Assembly: GCA_023091665.1 (NCBI GenBank)
Contig: JALJCQ010000009.1
Location: 2,852,001-2,916,000, forward strand
Direction: 5' to 3'
From: Pythium myriotylum
Lineage: Eukaryota; Oomycota; Peronosporomycetes; Pythiales; Pythiaceae
DNA length: 64,000 nucleotides
Shown here: piece after piece, positions 11,712-21,488 of the stretch
Layout: the number at the start of each line of letters is the position of its first letter
Position numbering within the stretch: position 1 is the first letter of the stretch
The notes under the pieces: generated by a model
Told to the model about the DNA's origin: nothing
Databases searched by the model: none
The model's input: only the letters and a program-made list of their open reading frames with translations
Translations under genes and position numbers: made by a program

Positions 11712-13799
11712 ATGGCGCCGACGTCGTACGAGCAGCGCCTCGCGGCGCTCGCGAAAGAGGCCGAGCGCCTGGCCGACTACCTGAGCGACGAGGAGGTCGA
11801 GGACGAGGTCACGACGCAGCAGCACGACCTCGACGACTTCTGCAACGACTTTGCGGCCTGCGTCGTGGTCGGCGGCCTGCCGCAGATCGACGAGTCCAAG
11901 CACGGCAAGCTGCTCAACGTGGTCAAGAAGATCTTCTCGCAGGTCGGCGCGGTCGTGGACATCGACATGCCCTTTGGCAAGAACGGCACGACCACGGGCT
12001 TTGCGTTTGTCGAGTTTGAGCAGGAGGCCCACGCGGCCGACGCCGTGCGCACGATCCACAACTTTGCGCTCGACAAGCGCCACACGCTGCTCGTCAACAA
12101 GTACGAGGACCTGCACAAGTTCGACAACACGCCGGCCGAGTTTGTCGCGCCCAAGGTCGACAAGTTTGTCGAGCCCAAGAACTTCAAGACCTGGCTCACG
12201 GACTCGGCGCGCCGCGACATGTTTGCGCTGCGCCACGGCACCGAGACCGAGATCTACTGGAGCGACAAGGGCGAAGTCACGCTCGACTACGACGGCGCGC
12301 GCGAGAAAGTGAACGGCAAGCAGTGGTGCTCGCAGTACGTGCTCTGGTCGCCGCAGGGCTCGTACCTCACGACTTTCCACCCGCAAGGTATCGCGCTCTG
12401 GGCCGGCGACAAGTACGAGAAAGTGGGACGCTTTGCGCACCGCAACGTCAAGATCGCCGTCTTCTCGCCCAACGAGAACTACTTGCTCACGGTGAGCGAG
12501 GCCGACCAGGAGAACGCCATTATCATCTGGGATGTGAAGAGCTGCAAGATGCTGCGTGCGTTCCCGGCCGGCAAGCCCACGGGCGCCAAGGATGAGGTCG
12601 TGCAGGGCCTCATGACGCCCTTCAAGTGGAGCCCTGATGACAAGTTCATTGCGCGTCGTGGCAAGGACGTCATCTCGGTGTACGAGCTGCCGTCCATGAA
12701 GCTGCTCGACAAGAAGTCGCTCAAGGCCGACGGCGTCCACGACTTTTTCTGGTCGCCGACCGACCCGATCCTCGCCTACTGGGCCCCCGAGGGCAACAAC
12801 GTGCCGGCTCGTGTCTCGCTTGTCGAGCTGCCATCGCGTCGTGAGATCCGCCAGAAGAACCTCTTCAACGTGAGCGACTGCAAGCTGCAGTGGCACCCGA
12901 ACGGCACGTTCATGAGTGTCAAGGTCACGCGTCACTCCAAGTCGAAGAAGACTCTCTTCACCAACTTTGAGCTGTTCCGCGTGCGTGAGTCGCTCGTGCC
13001 TGTCGAGATGCTCGAGATGAAGGAGACGATCGTGGCGTTCGCGTTCGAGCCTAAGGGCACACGCTTCGCGGTTGTCCATGGCGAGGGCCAGCAGCGCCTC
13101 AACGTGTCGTTCTACGACATGAACGGCGGCGCCAAGAAGAACGAGCTCACGCACCTATATACTTTGAACGAAAAGCCGTGCACGAGCCTCTACTGGTCGC
13201 CGTTGGGCAACAACATTGTGCTTGCCGGTCTTGGCGAAGCGAACGGCGTGCTCGAGTTCTGGGACACCGAGGAGAAGCAAAGCATCTCGATCCAGGAACA
13301 CTTCAAGTGCACTCACATCGAGTGGGACCCGTCGGGCCGCGTTGTGGCCTCGTCCGTGTGCCAGCCTATTGACAACACGTACTACAAGTACCAGATGGAC
13401 AACGGCTACAACCTCTGGTCGTTCCAGGGTCTGAAGCTCGTGGAGGAGAAGAAAGACTCGTTCTACCAGTTCCTCTGGCGCCCTCGCCCGAAGACGCTGC
13501 TTTCGGAGGCCGAGTTCAACGAGGTTGTCAAGAACCTGAAGAAGTACGAGAAGCGCTTCAACGAGATGGACCGTCTCAAGGAACGTGAGCGCCTCGCGGC
13601 CGAGAAGGCCGAGAAGCAGCGCAAGCTCGCCGAGTTTACGGACCTGATCGCTACCCGTGCGGCCGATGCCCGCGCGCGCCGCCAGGAGTACATTGCGCTG
13701 CTCGACGGTTACGATAGTGAGGATGAGAGTGAGTACATTGTCGAGTCCCGCACGTTTGACGATGTCATCTCGGAGGTCGAGGAGGTCATTCGCAAGTAA
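11712..13799 (+). CDS. EIF3B: Translation initiation factor eIF3 subunit B
   Basis: 695-aa protein, the usual size for plant and protist eIF3b. The ATG at 11712 ('acaccATGGCG') is preferred over an in-frame ATG at 11619 because family similarity starts after it. An N-terminal RRM has RNP2 'CVVVGGLP' (about 50-57) and RNP1 'TTGFAFVEF' (about 94-102). This is followed by the eIF2A-like beta-propeller ('YVLWSPQGSYLTTFHPQG', 'FKWSPDDKFIARRG', 'LYWSPLGNN', 'IEWDPSGRVVASS') and a charged C-terminal helix ending with acidic repeats. eIF3b is a core scaffold of eIF3, binding eIF3a, eIF3g and eIF3i on the 40S subunit. Strong GC-ending codon bias, as expected for a highly expressed housekeeping gene. 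Confidence 0.97.
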   Translation: MAPTSYEQRLAALAKEAERLADYLSDEEVEDEVTTQQHDLDDFCNDFAACVVVGGLPQIDESKHGKLLNVVKKIFSQVGAVVDIDMPFGKNGTTTGFAFVEFEQEAHAADAVRTIHNFALDKRHTLLVNKYEDLHKFDNTPAEFVAPKVDKFVEPKNFKTWLTDSARRDMFALRHGTETEIYWSDKGEVTLDYDGAREKVNGKQWCSQYVLWSPQGSYLTTFHPQGIALWAGDKYEKVGRFAHRNVKIAVFSPNENYLLTVSEADQENAIIIWDVKSCKMLRAFPAGKPTGAKDEVVQGLMTPFKWSPDDKFIARRGKDVISVYELPSMKLLDKKSLKADGVHDFFWSPTDPILAYWAPEGNNVPARVSLVELPSRREIRQKNLFNVSDCKLQWHPNGTFMSVKVTRHSKSKKTLFTNFELFRVRESLVPVEMLEMKETIVAFAFEPKGTRFAVVHGEGQQRLNVSFYDMNGGAKKNELTHLYTLNEKPCTSLYWSPLGNNIVLAGLGEANGVLEFWDTEEKQSISIQEHFKCTHIEWDPSGRVVASSVCQPIDNTYYKYQMDNGYNLWSFQGLKLVEEKKDSFYQFLWRPRPKTLLSEAEFNEVVKNLKKYEKRFNEMDRLKERERLAAEKAEKQRKLAEFTDLIATRAADARARRQEYIALLDGYDSEDESEYIVESRTFDDVISEVEEVIRK

Positions 13800-13919
13800 G
13801 AAAACAGCGGAAGAGTACGTCGAGACGTGGATGGAGCCTTGTTAACATGCCAGACTAGTATTTAACTTGTTTAGTCGTGCGTCGTCTCGCTCGCCTCAAT
13901 TGTACGTGCTACTCAAAAT

Positions 13920-16232
13920 CTACATGCCTAGACCTTCTCGTTCTCGCTCTAGTCGTATGCAGTCGTCTATGGCGTCGCTACGGCTCGATCGATGAGTGAT
14001 CATGCTCAGGATTAGCCAGACAATCGCGCTAGGGAGCCCACGCCGAAGAAGCAAGGAGTGTAGGGTGTACTTGGACCAGGCGTCTTGCTGTGGAGGAATG
14101 GTCATAGTGGATGTGATTGGTTTGTCGGGGTCAACTAGATGAAAGGCCATGATTCTGACATATCCAGACCATGTCTTGTCGAGGAGACGGAACGAATCGA
14201 ACTTGTGTTGAAACGTGGACGGGTACACGACGCATCGGTTCTCTTCCAGCGTGACATGGCCGAGTTCCTGAACGTAAGGTCCGTTCACACGGAGTCTGAT
14301 GCCAAGACCATAATCGTTGTGTGGTGCTTGGTTGACGTCGACAGCCATACGGAAGCAGAGCTCTGGCGGCGTGACGTTCTCGGTATTGATCACGTAGAGA
14401 CCAGTGGCGGCGATCTGCTCCGCATCAGTACCGTCCACTCTCCAGGGCGTTTCTAAGAAAGACTCATCCGGTGTTAGACGAATCTCGAAGATCTTGAAGA
14501 TCACCTGGCACCGTGAACCTGCGAGGGTCTGTGTCGGAGATCTTGTGGTTTTGAAGAGACCACCCGGAACAATGCCATGGAGGCTCCGTCTTGGAGGTTC
14601 ACCGAGCTCCGAGGCGAGTTGAAGTTGAAGCCTACGCAGACAAGCGATGTGTTGAAGCTCGTGTTGCGTGATGCTGTCGAGCAAAGGCGGGGGTGGGTAA
14701 TTGCTTTGTTCTTCCAACGACAGCAGGACTCTATCAAACAGTGGGATGGTTCTGGCGAAGACTGAGGCAATCGACTCGTATAGTCTCTAGTGAACTTCAG
14801 GGTGAAGGCCGTTGATGTATGAGCGAATTACTGCCGAGCTTCCGTCCTCACTGACGTCGATGTCACAAGGGAGCAACTGGAACTTGCTTCTTCCTTTCAG
14901 TACGCCAGTCGTGTTAGCAAAGAGGATCGAGCGCATATGTTCGGTTGCGTTCTGCGCCTCAGTGAAAGGATAGTCTGGCGTCGATACCACCGGAGTTTCG
15001 CCAACACGTCCACAGTAAAGTGACGGGTCTACGAGCCACACAAAGGGACCACATATTCTCTTTTCTCGCACTCGAGAAACACCATCGCGCATTGACGCCT
15101 TCAAGAGCTCTGGGACAGCATTATCGCTCAACCATGTCTGTGCTGCTGGACCGGGCAAGTAGTTTGCCGTTTGTGTCACTGAGTTGAGCTCACATCGTCG
15201 AACAATCAGGTCGAGAACCTGTGTGATGTCTCGAATCGCTAGCCTGGTGAAGTTGGTAATACGTTCAAGGTTAACATTCAGCACCCGAAGCACCGGTTCC
15301 CGTGATTCGTTTGGAAAGACGGCTTTTGTTGTCTCGAGTGAGGACGCTTGCTTGCATCGAATGACTGAAAGAATAATCTGAATCGTACGTTCAAGAGCCT
15401 CACGATCTGCCTCCGCGAACCATGCTTCCAGTCTGTCGCGTGTCCATTCTACAAGCGGCACGCTGCACAATCGCTGGTGGAAAAGGTCCATGGTCACGTA
15501 CCACGATAGATCTTCGAAATCCCCGGTGCATATGGGAACCTCTTCATCAGTTTGACTGGAAATTCGGTGATGACGGGTTAGCAATTCGAGCATCGCACGT
15601 TCCTTGAAGACATCGCGGTATGCTTCCAACGGGCGGAATCCTCGCTCGTTCCTTTCACTATCGTTTTCTTCAGAGAGACCCGAGTTATCCTCTTTCGCAC
15701 CGCGACCGGAGAATGACCTGTGCGATCGGCACGCAGATTGGATTCGAGGGAAGGGCACATTCCCAATAACTCGCTTGTACTTGAGCATTTTCACGCCGTC
15801 CGTCAGAGAAGGCACCACGAAGATCGGCTCCAGCTCATCGCGAAAACCATTTCGAGCTGCGGTGGCAATGAAGGGCTTCGCCAGGTTACTGCGTACAAGC
15901 TTCTCGAGCAGCTCGCGCTGTGGCACGTCTGGAGTCCATGCCTTCCACCATAGTGGCTGATCGAGGATCTCTCCGAGCACTTTCAGCGAGTTCAACGTTT
16001 GCCTCGGCCATGGCATCACCACGCTATGAGTTGGCCACCGACGCGGTGCAGCCCTGCCATGTTCGGCCAACATTATGAGCGACTGACGATTGCGACATCC
16101 CAGAGAAGCAGATCGCTCGTTGACAAACGTGTCTGCACGACTGCCGATCCAGTGCCGCAGGTGCTCACGAGGTGCTGGCGGCTCGTCGTCGTTGCTCCAA
16201 TCGGACGCGTCGTCGTTGCTCCAGTCTGACAT
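13920..16232 (-). pseudogene. DUF4246 family gene with a premature TAG and lost putative metal ligand
   Basis: ATG at 16232. The frame runs to 'YINGLHPEVH', meets TAG at 14789-14787, then continues in the same frame ('RLYESIASVFART') to 13920. The intact paralogues read 'YINNLHPEIHASMYDSIASIF' in this place in a single frame, so one nonsense codon splits the gene. The N-terminus has a small tandem repeat (SDWSNDDA/E). The motif that reads 'WHIEGTDAE' in the three intact paralogues is 'WRVDGTDAE' here, so the His proposed to bind metal is Arg, while the distal 'QHK' is kept. The C-terminus diverges and lacks the 'SLCEH' tail. A decaying paralogue is the best reading. It shares a 338-bp divergent upstream region with the intact gene at 16571. 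Confidence 0.8.
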
Positions 16233-16570
16233 TTTGGCAAGTGGGGAGTCGATGCATCAATGCGCATTGGCGTTAGACACGAGATCTGAGAAATTGGCCA
16301 TGCCTTCACACCGCCGAGATGAGTTCAGTACACTCTCGGCCACTGACCTTCATTAACGGAGACCGTGGAAGATGCGGAAGAACGCTCGGCGGTAACGTTC
16401 AAGCTGGTTCATCCTGCGCAAACCGATCCAACAAACGGTCATATGGCAGCTCCCGATGTCCTGAATGAATGCAATCTGATCAGACGGTAAATGCTCGATA
16501 ATGGGTTCAGAAATGGGTTGATCTCAGTCGAAGATCTATACTCCAACCCACAATTAGAATCGTAAGCTCC
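16233..16570. promoter_or_regulatory. Divergent region between two DUF4246 genes
   Basis: 338 bp between opposed starts of the broken and the intact DUF4246 genes. It presumably carries both promoters. No specific motif assigned. Confidence 0.45.
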
Positions 16571-18823
16571 ATGGGGAACCCCTTTTCCAAGCGTTTTGCA
16601 CTCTCTCGCTACACGATACGAGACCCGGAAGAAGCCGACAGACCTCGCTCACGTAAGGAGCTCAACGCATACCAAGCGCTCGGTGCGATTCTCAACAAAC
16701 CGCAGTGGTGGGTCAAGTGGGGTACACGGCCGGAAGTTCGCAAGAAGTGGCTGCGCGAGATTTCTGAGCAGCTTGTTCGACTCAACGTCTCACAGACGGT
16801 CAAGTGCTGGCCATCGCTGCGATTTGGGGAATCCACAATAATCTCGGCGTTTCTCGAGATCGCTCGCGCTCCAGCTAAGGATAAAGAGCGACGCATCCTG
16901 CAGGTTCTTGAACATGTGCAGTACCCCCACAGCCAAGACGAAACTGGGAGTTTCAGCATGGGTGTGGCTTACGAAAGTGACGACGAACCAGCTGATGTCA
17001 CTCGAGCTGAAGAGGGTCTCGACGATAACTACAAGACCATGGAGGTCCAAACCAACTTCAGGGAAGTCAGCCAACGTCACAAAAGGAGCTTAAACTCGTT
17101 TTGCGAGATCGGGTGGTACGTGACGATGGAAATCGCCCGTGAGAAACTCCGCAACCTTCCAATCGCTCAGTGGACAGAGGCTAATGTCACGAACATACTA
17201 CGCTTCCAAGATGGCAAGGCCAACGAGATTTCTCGTACGACCGAATTGATTCTCTCAGTTGTGTTTAGTGGTCATCAACTGTCGATTGACGTTGTTCACA
17301 TTCATCTTCCCAACGAAAGACGTCAGTGCGTCCTTAAGCTGTTACTGATGCACTTTCAGCGAGTCGCCGACTTTCTCGATGCCACCAAGAAGAATATTGA
17401 GACTGTGCTCGATTTGATTCTCGAACGAGCTCATCTCAACGACGGGAATATGAGCCAGCATAACACCCCAGGTACGGTACCCAAAACGTGGCTGAGCGAT
17501 GATGCGATTCCATACGAACTGAAACGTAAGTTTCTTGCCGAGATCGCATCACTTGAGAACGTCCCCGACGATCAGAAGGACTGGCACCCGAACTCCGACC
17601 ACCAGGTGCTGGATCTTGTGCATCCTTCTCTGTTCTGTGGTCTCATGAACAGATCTCGTCACGGGAGAGGCCGTAATGATGCGCGTAGCACCAGTATCGT
17701 GCGACCGACTCCGTTGTCCGGCACGTCAGCAGAGCACATGAAATCGATTATGTTCACCACGACAACTGGTATTCTTAAAGGGCCGAGAGGGACACAATTT
17801 CAGTGGCTTCCAAGCGAGTTCGACGTCAGTGATGATGGAAGTTCTGTCAACATCCGTACGTACATAAACAATCTTCATCCCGAGATCCACGCATCCATTT
17901 ACGATTCGATCGGCTCAATCTTCTCGTGCATTGTTCCACTATTTGACCAAGTGATTTCTTCGCTGGATGATTCTCTCGTTCAGAAACTGGTTCCCATTGA
18001 GCAGTTCTGGCGTAAGCGTGATCGAGGGGATCCGTATCCACTACACCCAGCCATCAAGGAAGTCGATGACCGCTTGTGCCGAGAACTAGGTATTGAGTCC
18101 ACGTCAAGTCTCCGACGTCTCGTCCCTCCTGGACTATTCGAAATTGACTCGCCTCGATTCTCACTCAAAGGCAAACGCTGCCAGGTCATCGTCAAGATTG
18201 CAGAGATCCATCTGACCCCCGAGAAACCAAACTACAACGGCGGCTCGTGGCACATCGAAGGCACGGACGCGGAGAGGATCATCGCAACGGGTCTGTACTA
18301 CTTCGGATGCGAGAACATCACCGAGTCGCGTCTGTCGTTCAGAACTTTCGTCGGTATCCCACATTATGGCCAAAACGATCACGCTGGCGTGGCATTCGCG
18401 TACGATCTTCACGACGAGCAAGCAGCTGTCCAGTATCTCGGTAGTGTCACCGCTGTAGAAGACCGCTGTGTCGTCTTCCCCAACATCTATCAGCACAAAG
18501 TAGAGCCATTCAGTCTTGATGACCCGACGAAGCCCGGCGTACGCAAGATTTTGGCCTTCTTCTTGGTGGATCCAGTGAACGATCCGATCCCGTCGACGGC
18601 GATTGTGCCACCACAGCAGCAAGAGTGGATTGACCTCGCTCGTCGACCACAGCTAGAGCACATGGGGCTATCAGACATCGTGACGGACTGCATAGGTGAT
18701 ATCACACGCATCGGGATGAGTCTGGAGGAGGCGAAGAGGCTGCGAGTCGAGTTGATGGCCGAGCGAAAGATGGTCAATCCGGACTTTGACGAGTCGTTTG
18801 TTTTCTCTGTTTGCGAGCACTAG
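16571..18823 (+). CDS. DUF4246 protein, 2OG-Fe(II)-oxygenase-like, 750 aa
   Basis: N-terminal family block 'SRYTIRDPEEADRPRSRKEL' followed by 'ALGAILNKPQWW'. The centre has 'QWLPSEFDVSDDG' and 'TYINNLHPEIHASIYDSI'; the C-terminal core has 'FSLKGKRCQVIVKIAEIHLT', 'WHIEGTDAERIIATGLYYF' (W560, H561, E563) and 'FPNIYQHKVEPF' (H642). This layout matches DUF4246, a family best known from fungi. H561-x-E563 with H642 resembles the HxD/E...H iron triad of 2OG oxygenases, so an oxidative role is inferred, with unknown substrate. It ends with the conserved 'SVCEH'. No signal peptide or membrane segment seen. Parts of its 3' half are base-identical to the gene at 21489 (see the conversion tracts). Confidence 0.85.
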   Translation: MGNPFSKRFALSRYTIRDPEEADRPRSRKELNAYQALGAILNKPQWWVKWGTRPEVRKKWLREISEQLVRLNVSQTVKCWPSLRFGESTIISAFLEIARAPAKDKERRILQVLEHVQYPHSQDETGSFSMGVAYESDDEPADVTRAEEGLDDNYKTMEVQTNFREVSQRHKRSLNSFCEIGWYVTMEIAREKLRNLPIAQWTEANVTNILRFQDGKANEISRTTELILSVVFSGHQLSIDVVHIHLPNERRQCVLKLLLMHFQRVADFLDATKKNIETVLDLILERAHLNDGNMSQHNTPGTVPKTWLSDDAIPYELKRKFLAEIASLENVPDDQKDWHPNSDHQVLDLVHPSLFCGLMNRSRHGRGRNDARSTSIVRPTPLSGTSAEHMKSIMFTTTTGILKGPRGTQFQWLPSEFDVSDDGSSVNIRTYINNLHPEIHASIYDSIGSIFSCIVPLFDQVISSLDDSLVQKLVPIEQFWRKRDRGDPYPLHPAIKEVDDRLCRELGIESTSSLRRLVPPGLFEIDSPRFSLKGKRCQVIVKIAEIHLTPEKPNYNGGSWHIEGTDAERIIATGLYYFGCENITESRLSFRTFVGIPHYGQNDHAGVAFAYDLHDEQAAVQYLGSVTAVEDRCVVFPNIYQHKVEPFSLDDPTKPGVRKILAFFLVDPVNDPIPSTAIVPPQQQEWIDLARRPQLEHMGLSDIVTDCIGDITRIGMSLEEAKRLRVELMAERKMVNPDFDESFVFSVCEH

Positions 18824-19463
18824 ATGCCATTTATAAGAAGTAGTTCGAGTTACGCGTCGCAAACGACCTTTGTCAAAGTTCGAACTAGTGAATCTTGTCG
18901 ACTGATATTCTCGGAATCAAGAATACAAGGTTAGTGTGCAAATTGCTCAGGGCTTCAAATCAATGCGTGTTGATCCACCAACAAAAAAATTATAGCTGTT
19001 GTCAGCGTGCTCGTCGTGCGCAGCATTTGTGAGAAGGATTGCTTATTCACTTCTTGCAGGCATCATCGATTCAATTGGGTATATGCGACAAGATGCCTCG
19101 ACTGCAGTTTTACAGAAGAAAAACAATTGCACTTGCCTGAATAGAACTGAACCAACGGTCTCAAGATAAAACATCTCAGGATGAGTTCGCTACTCGTTCA
19201 GATTTTTTTGTGGGACAATAAATGTACTGCATAGAGACAACGTGGCATTCGTATGGCGTGGAGACCAACAGCCGACGTCTTCACAAGGAACTACCCCGTC
19301 TTTCTTTCCATCGATGTGACTTATGATTTCTGGGTCCTCACCCATTGATGGCTTCAAGATCTGGATACGCCGACGAACGTTCGCGGATCGAGATCCCAGA
19401 AGTGAACCATTCCTGTCTTCTCGTCCGAACTGGTCATTCTCGAATTGTTCCCCAAGCCGCCAG
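18824..19463. other. Intergenic gap before the elicitin-like gene
   Basis: 640 bp with no recognised gene. The elicitin frame is open upstream to 19323, but that stretch lacks elicitin features and would hide the signal peptide. Confidence 0.45.
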
Positions 19464-19976
19464 ATGAAGGTCCCTGCACTTCGAGGCTTCGCCGTGATCG
19501 CCGCGTTCACAGCTTCGACCTCCTCTGCGGCTGACTGCGATGCCTCGTCCTTCGGTGTCCTCGCTACGAGTCCGACGGTCGCGCTCTGCATGAAGGGCAC
19601 CAACATCTCTCTGCTCACACTGGACGCCGAGCCGACGTCCGACCAGCTCACACTGATCTGCAAGACGCCCATGTGTCGAGAACTTCTACAAATTCTAGTC
19701 AACTTGGACCCAGTCGAATGCACAGTCCCTCTCGTTGGGCGTTTCCACCTGCGAGGCGACTTGATTGACCCCACGGTGGCGCACTGCTCACTGATTGGGT
19801 TGCCACTGAAGAAGAAAGGCTCGACGTCCGAAAGCTCATCATCGAGTGGCGGCAGCGCGACTGTGCAGCTAGCAACAAAAGAGCCTCCACAGCATAGTAA
19901 CGGCGGGAGTCCATGTGCCAACGTTCTCAGCTTCGTTGGCATTACACTCGGTATCCAGACAATTTTGAATGCGTAA
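19464..19976 (+). CDS. Elicitin-like secreted protein with probable GPI anchor
   Basis: 170 aa. ATG at 19464 gives a clean signal peptide ('MKVPALRGFAVIAAFTAST', cleavage probably after 'SSA'). The mature domain has six cysteines spaced as in elicitins, in the contexts 'ADCDA', 'ALCMK', 'LICKTPMCRELL' (two), 'VECTV' and 'AHCSL'. A Ser/Gly-rich linker follows, then a terminal hydrophobic tail ('LSFVGITLGIQTILNA') that suggests GPI attachment. Elicitins are small sterol- and lipid-binding proteins specific to oomycetes. This one looks like the elicitin-like (ELL) class that stays on the cell surface, rather than a free classical elicitin. It is the best single marker for oomycete origin in the window. 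Confidence 0.88.
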   Translation: MKVPALRGFAVIAAFTASTSSAADCDASSFGVLATSPTVALCMKGTNISLLTLDAEPTSDQLTLICKTPMCRELLQILVNLDPVECTVPLVGRFHLRGDLIDPTVAHCSLIGLPLKKKGSTSESSSSSGGSATVQLATKEPPQHSNGGSPCANVLSFVGITLGIQTILNA

Positions 19977-21488
19977 AGACGTATGAAAGTACTGCGTTGC
20001 TGGGCATTTGCTGTAATCTTTGACCCTATCCGCGGTTTTGCAACCACCGGGTGAAACTTTACCAGTGTTTTCGATTCAGTGTACACAGGTTTTATTCACC
20101 GGTTCAATCGGGAACGACGACAACAAGCACCTGATGTAAGCTTGCCGATGTGCTTTGAGTTGTTCATTACTGGTAATGATGTCATACTAAGCAAACAGTC
20201 CTTCTAGCAGGACCATTCCACTTCTTTCCTGATCACCACTTGCCGTTCCAAGTCCTGATCCGCAAGATAAGAAAGCGCAATGAACGCCCCACCCAGGGCC
20301 CCTGAGTGGCGCGTACTTCACCCCTCTTTCAAAGCATCTATCGTCAGCGAATTCCTCTGACACCAGCGCCGCCTCTTCTTTCCTACATATTCAAGCTAAA
20401 ATTGCTCACACTGATCACGACAGACTCTCAAATCCACCATCATCGACCTCTAGGCCGAATCAACAATGCAGGGATTCGAATAGCCCTACGTTACCTCTAC
20501 CGTACTATCTGTTTCGAGATTTTGTTATCATCGACTAGAATTTTCTGCACTATACCGTTGAAGACCCTATTTATTTCGATCCACCATTTGCTGTGCTTCT
20601 GGAGTCAAGGTAACGAGGGCAAACGTGGCATTGGCAGGTTTTCATCCCGACGACGACATCGAAACACGTCAAGCACGAATCACAGCCTTACATAGTTGTC
20701 GGTAATGGTATCAGCACAAGCTGCTGAGTTTCCGTCCCGAGTTCTCTTTCGGTTGTCTTGAGACTTGGTGAATATACAGAATGTTTTTTCAACATTCTGT
20801 ACATGAACACTATTTAAAAAAAATAGTGTTCCTTCGTTGGACCGTTCGAATGAGGGTCATCCACGCAGCAAATAAATGCGTCACAGAAGTCGCACGGCTG
20901 AAGGTTGGCTCAGCTGTGTCTATCACACTCCTACCCCACCAAAATCTTTCAGGTGAGTTTTTGTCGAATATTTCTGGTCATGTGCTCCGAGTTGGAGGCG
21001 GTCCCAGCTAATACATAATATCTGTTGGGAAGTGCACTCGGCGCTGCACGACAGGAGTGCATACTGTACTCCATATTCTACATGAGACACTGCCACCAGT
21101 GCGAACCTTCTCGTGGCACTGAGTGTGGTTGAAGTGACGCGTGAGTGTGCGTCACGTGCGTCACGTGTGTTGAGTGAAGGTGGGTTATCACCTGGGTTGA
21201 CAACCTTGAGGGGAAACATAGGAGACAGATAACGCGAGGAAGGCCAACTAGCGGCATTAAGCGGATGCCTACCTATCTAATATGATCACTCTTCCATTAG
21301 CAAAGGACTGCGCAAGTGATATTCATCCATATCAGCCACTCACTTGTCCATATCATACGCGGAGTTGGGCCTCCTCGTAATGAGAGATTAGGTAACGTAG
21401 TGACTCACATCCATCCATCCACTCGGATGCCACAGCTCCCAGTCTCCGATCAGCGCCGCCAGCGAAAGACATCCGACCACGTTCCAAG
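19977..21488. other. 1.5-kb gene-poor stretch with twin hairpins
   Basis: No convincing gene. Short open frames here (for example 20306-20695) show no family resemblance. It contains two adjacent perfect hairpins (20775-20831) and, near 21137-21165, several copies of 'gcgtcacgtg', an E-box-like word, upstream of the next DUF4246 gene. Confidence 0.5.
20775..20831. repeat. Two adjacent perfect 11-bp-stem hairpins
   Basis: First hairpin: 20775-20785 pairs with 20791-20801 (stem 'tacagaatgtt', 5-nt loop). Second: 20805-20815 pairs with 20821-20831 (stem 'gaacactattt', 5-nt loop of A). They are 3 bp apart. Role unknown; they could be a processed RNA element, a MITE remnant or a transcript 3' end. 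Confidence 0.7.

Noticed and set aside
11673..13154. 493-codon open frame antisense to eIF3b
   Set aside because: A by-product of strong GC3 codon bias in eIF3b; no domain and low-complexity Arg/Val/Leu composition.
3231..16232. Stop-codon reassignment (TAG/TGA read as sense)
   Set aside because: Several clear genes end with TGA or TAG exactly at family C-termini (tyrosinase TAG, DUF4246 at 26017 TGA), so the standard code holds and the internal stops are lesions.
19190..20086. 298-codon frame antisense to the elicitin-like gene
   Set aside because: The plus strand has a signal peptide, six elicitin cysteines and a GPI tail; the antisense frame has nothing recognisable.
20306..20695. 129-codon open frame
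   Set aside because: No signal peptide, domain or paralogue; starts and ends in AT-rich intergenic sequence.
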